NCBI GenBank assembly: GCA_045504435.1
Contig: JBEULC010000010.1
Location: 1 to 6,090, forward strand
Source: JBEULC01 sp045504435
Lineage (GTDB): Bacteria > Pseudomonadota > Alphaproteobacteria > WRAU01 > Hepatincolaceae
Direction: 5' to 3'
DNA length: 6,090 bases
The notes under the pieces are model-generated. The model saw only the letters and a list, made by a program, of their open reading frames with translations. It was not told the origin of the DNA and did no database searches. This document shows, piece by piece, positions 4,438-6,090 of the stretch. How positions within the stretch are numbered: the first letter of the stretch is position 1; each line of letters begins with the position of its first letter. A program made the translations under genes and the position numbers.

Positions 4438-5296
4438 TAAAACTCGCGAAGAAAAAGCAGCTTATGCTAAGAAAAAATACCAGCGTTCAAAAGAAGATAT
4501 ACATAAAACAAAGCAGTTAATTTGGGAAAGTGTAAGGATTTTAAAGACTTTTACAGTTCAAGATATAAAAGCTGTGGTTGAGGATGTAGATGTAAAGCTG
4601 GTTGAGAGATATATAAGAATATTAGAAAGGGCATTGTATTTACAGAAACAAGGTGATTATTACAAAGTTATAGTAACAATGGGTTCTAAGGCTATTTATA
4701 GCAAAAGAGCAGGAGGAGGTATTTATGATCCAAATACTGATAAGGAAATTCCGTATTACTACAGGGGATGCATCCAAGAAGAAGTATGGTTTTATGCAAG
4801 GGCTAATAAGGTATTTATATTTGAACAGCTTATGGAAAGCTTACAAAGTAAAAATTATTTAATTAAAGCAGGTATTGTGGATAGCTATTTAACTCACCTA
4901 ATTAAAGTTGGTTATGTAGATAAGGTGAATAAGATATATGAATTAAAGGTGGATACAGGGTACTGGGCTCCTCTAAGATATAGAAAGAAAAAAGGTATTT
5001 ATGACATGAATTTGAGAAAGATTATTCCTTTTAAGAAAGAATTAGAGCGAACAATAAAAGTCAAAAAGAATATCAAGATTTATAGAGATTTCTTAAAATA
5101 TATAAGAAAAGGCAAAGAATTTCACTGTTTAGATATTTTTGCTATAACAGATGATTTTAAATTATCAAAAGGCTGGTGTAGAGCTTTAAAGGATAAAGGG
5201 ATTATTAAAACAATCAGATTAGAAAGATTTAAAAATAACAGAATGTATGCAGTTTACCAATATATTAATGATGATTTAAAAGGAGAAGCAAAATGA
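4433..5296 (+). CDS. Mu-like early protein with three putative winged-helix modules
   Basis: I recognise no named family for this 287-residue protein, although proteins of this shape occur after muB in Mu-like phages. A basic, Lys-rich N-terminus (1-25) is followed by three helical modules that look like winged helices: about 28-80, 117-172 and 214-275. Each has a helix pair ending in a hydrophobic strand such as DYYKVIV or KIYELKV. Two linkers after the first and second modules repeat each other: residues 84-107 and 176-199 share 11 of 24 positions, with the core GIYDxN and a trailing K.IP. The protein therefore looks built by internal duplication. AGGAAG (4421-4426) lies 6 bases before the ATG. 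The next gene overlaps by ATGA, implying translational coupling. A DNA-binding role in early regulation or replication is inference from fold appearance and basic charge. Confidence 0.75.
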   Translation: MAKTREEKAAYAKKKYQRSKEDIHKTKQLIWESVRILKTFTVQDIKAVVEDVDVKLVERYIRILERALYLQKQGDYYKVIVTMGSKAIYSKRAGGGIYDPNTDKEIPYYYRGCIQEEVWFYARANKVFIFEQLMESLQSKNYLIKAGIVDSYLTHLIKVGYVDKVNKIYELKVDTGYWAPLRYRKKKGIYDMNLRKIIPFKKELERTIKVKKNIKIYRDFLKYIRKGKEFHCLDIFAITDDFKLSKGWCRALKDKGIIKTIRLERFKNNRMYAVYQYINDDLKGEAK

Positions 5297-5487
5297 TTAG
5301 GTGGATATTTAAAAGAAGAAAACTACAAAATGAAGTAATAGAGAGTACTAATCAAGCGATATGGGTATTGGAGGAAAATGTAAGGAAAGGGTTATATAGC
5401 CTTAATCAGGCTCAGCAAAATGAGGTTTTAGCAAGGTTACAGGTAATTAAAAATAATGTGGAAGTAATTACTTTGCTTAATAATTAA
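5293..5487 (+). CDS. Small early protein of unknown function (64 aa)
   Basis: The ATG overlaps the TGA of the preceding gene (ATGA at 5293-5296), a strong sign of a real, coupled gene, and AGGAG (5280-5284) provides a ribosome-binding site. The N-terminus IRWIFKRRK is basic and amphipathic. The rest is a long Gln/Asn/Glu-rich helix, possibly a coiled coil, ending in a hydrophobic stretch (VEVITLLNN). There is no signal peptide or convincing membrane segment. It resembles no family I can name. Location among Mu-like accessory early genes suggests a phage-specific role only. Confidence 0.65.
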   Translation: MIRWIFKRRKLQNEVIESTNQAIWVLEENVRKGLYSLNQAQQNEVLARLQVIKNNVEVITLLNN

Positions 5488-5511
5488 TAGTAAAAACAAA
5501 GGAAAAGAATA

Positions 5512-5751
5512 ATGAAATTACTTAAAAATGAAATTGCAGAAACCTTAAAATTTGAAAAGCAAGAACTAATGAGATTATTTATATGTTTATCTGGAGTGTC
5601 TGAAACTAGAGAATATAACGATCTTGAATGTATTCCTGAGCTATACGAGGCCTCTTTATTATATTTGACTAATAAAATAGGAGGAGAATTAGATAATGAA
5701 GAGAAGGAAATTGCAGAGAAATTTGCCAAGAATATTTTAAAGATTAAGTAA
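5512..5751 (+). CDS. Small acidic early protein of unknown function (79 aa)
   Basis: AAGGA (5499-5503) lies 8 bases before the ATG, and the gene follows its neighbour after 24 bases in the same direction. The protein is predicted to be all-helical and is rich in Glu and Lys. A central stretch, RLFICLSGV, carries its one cysteine-containing hydrophobic helix, and the C-terminus is a charged helix. No motif, catalytic residue or family is recognised. A long open frame on the opposite strand here has no ribosome-binding site and is not preferred. Confidence 0.65.
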   Translation: MKLLKNEIAETLKFEKQELMRLFICLSGVSETREYNDLECIPELYEASLLYLTNKIGGELDNEEKEIAEKFAKNILKIK

Positions 5752-5764
5752 TAAAGGAATAAAA

Positions 5765-6090
5765 ATGTTTAGTAAAAAAGAAATTGAAAAAGTGGTTAAA
5801 GAATATAAAGGCCAAGGAGTTATACCAGAACTTTGGAGTAAAAATGCTGAAGAGTTAGATAATTTTACCAAAATCGCTTTTATTATGATCTGTGAAAAAG
5901 GCTTTGATATGGAAAAGAAAGGCTTAAAAGCCTGTGAAGAAAATAATTTTACAAGCAATGGTTATAAAAATGAAATTTTTATAGTTAGTTATAAATCTCC
6001 TTATACTTCCACTACTATTAATATTGAAGGTAAAGCTTATTTGGAGGAAAACCTTCCAGGATTTTTGGAAAGAAATAGCAATAGAGGTGG
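5765..6090 (+). CDS. Unknown early protein, 3' end beyond the window (partial)
   Basis: AAAGGA (5753-5758) lies 6 bases before the ATG at 5765, and the frame stays open for 108 codons to the window edge. It follows the previous stop by 13 bases, so it belongs to the same operon. The visible part begins with a charged helix (MFSKKEIEKVVKEYKG), has two cysteines near residues 43 and 55, then a segment with alternating hydrophobic residues (EIFIVSYKSP near 70-79) that looks like a beta strand. I recognise no family. Typical Mu-like neighbours here include Gam, host-nuclease inhibitors and small hypothetical proteins, but nothing in the sequence supports any of them. Confidence 0.65.
   Translation, partial: MFSKKEIEKVVKEYKGQGVIPELWSKNAEELDNFTKIAFIMICEKGFDMEKKGLKACEENNFTSNGYKNEIFIVSYKSPYTSTTINIEGKAYLEENLPGFLERNSNRG

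Larger units (their letters stand above)
1..6090 (+). mobile_element. Mu-like transposable prophage, left end and early region (continues past the right edge)
   Basis: The gene order of divergent HTH repressor, Ner-type protein, MuA-type DDE transposase, MuB-type ATPase and small early genes is the diagnostic left-end plan of Mu-family transposable phages. The first bases are TG, as expected for a Mu-type terminus, and candidate transposase sites follow within 190 bp. No host gene is seen on the left, so the window probably begins at or very near the element end. The exact terminus cannot be proven without flanking host DNA and the right end. The element clearly continues beyond 6090. If the stop at 2034-2036 is real and not suppressed, it may not be able to transpose on its own. 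Confidence 0.88.

Noticed and set aside
5484..5958. Two open frames on the minus strand over the small early genes
   Set aside because: The plus-strand genes have good ribosome-binding sites and operon spacing. The antisense frames have neither and are Ser/Leu-rich, as mirror frames of Lys/Glu-rich genes are.

Overview
The window reads as the left end and early region of a Mu-like transposable prophage. It carries, in order, a divergent repressor, a Ner-type regulator, a MuA-family DDE transposase, a MuB-family AAA+ ATPase and a run of small early genes. The DNA is very AT-rich, with Leu mostly TTA, Arg mostly AGA/AGG, frequent ATA Ile and clear AGGA-type ribosome-binding sites. That points to a low-GC bacterial host such as Campylobacterota, Fusobacteria or an AT-rich proteobacterial symbiont. 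Nothing here fixes the genus.

Positions 1-349 hold no convincing gene but are rich in structure. The window opens with TG, the terminal dinucleotide of Mu-family elements. A GATGGCA/AATGGCA motif recurs at 18-24, 141-147 and 173-179, with spacing like the L1, L2 and L3 transposase sites of Mu attL. Between the first two lie four GGGATWTA units in strict 10-bp phase (70-107). Two inverted repeats follow (199-237, 283-310).

The repressor (350-766, minus strand, TTG start) faces the early operon across an operator region (767-895). That region has a near-consensus promoter (TTGACA, 17 bp, TATATT) with a perfect palindrome, TCAGTTTAACTGA, in its spacer. The rightward early genes are ner (896-1201), the transposase (1254-3587), muB (3671-4399), a three-domain putative winged-helix protein (4433-5296), two small unknown genes (5293-5487, 5512-5751) and an unknown gene running off the right edge (5765 onward).

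Two features stand out. First, the transposase is broken by one in-frame TAA at 2034-2036. Homology continues on both sides in the same frame, so this is a nonsense mutation, a recoded stop or a real split into a DNA-binding half and a catalytic half. Second, a 13-bp sequence in the 3' end of ner can pair either with a partner in ner or with codons 4-8 of the transposase, which suggests RNA-level control of transposase translation. The genes fit the usual Mu plan: repressor for lysogeny, Ner as early switch, MuA to cut and join ends, MuB to choose targets. The downstream accessory early genes have no assigned function.
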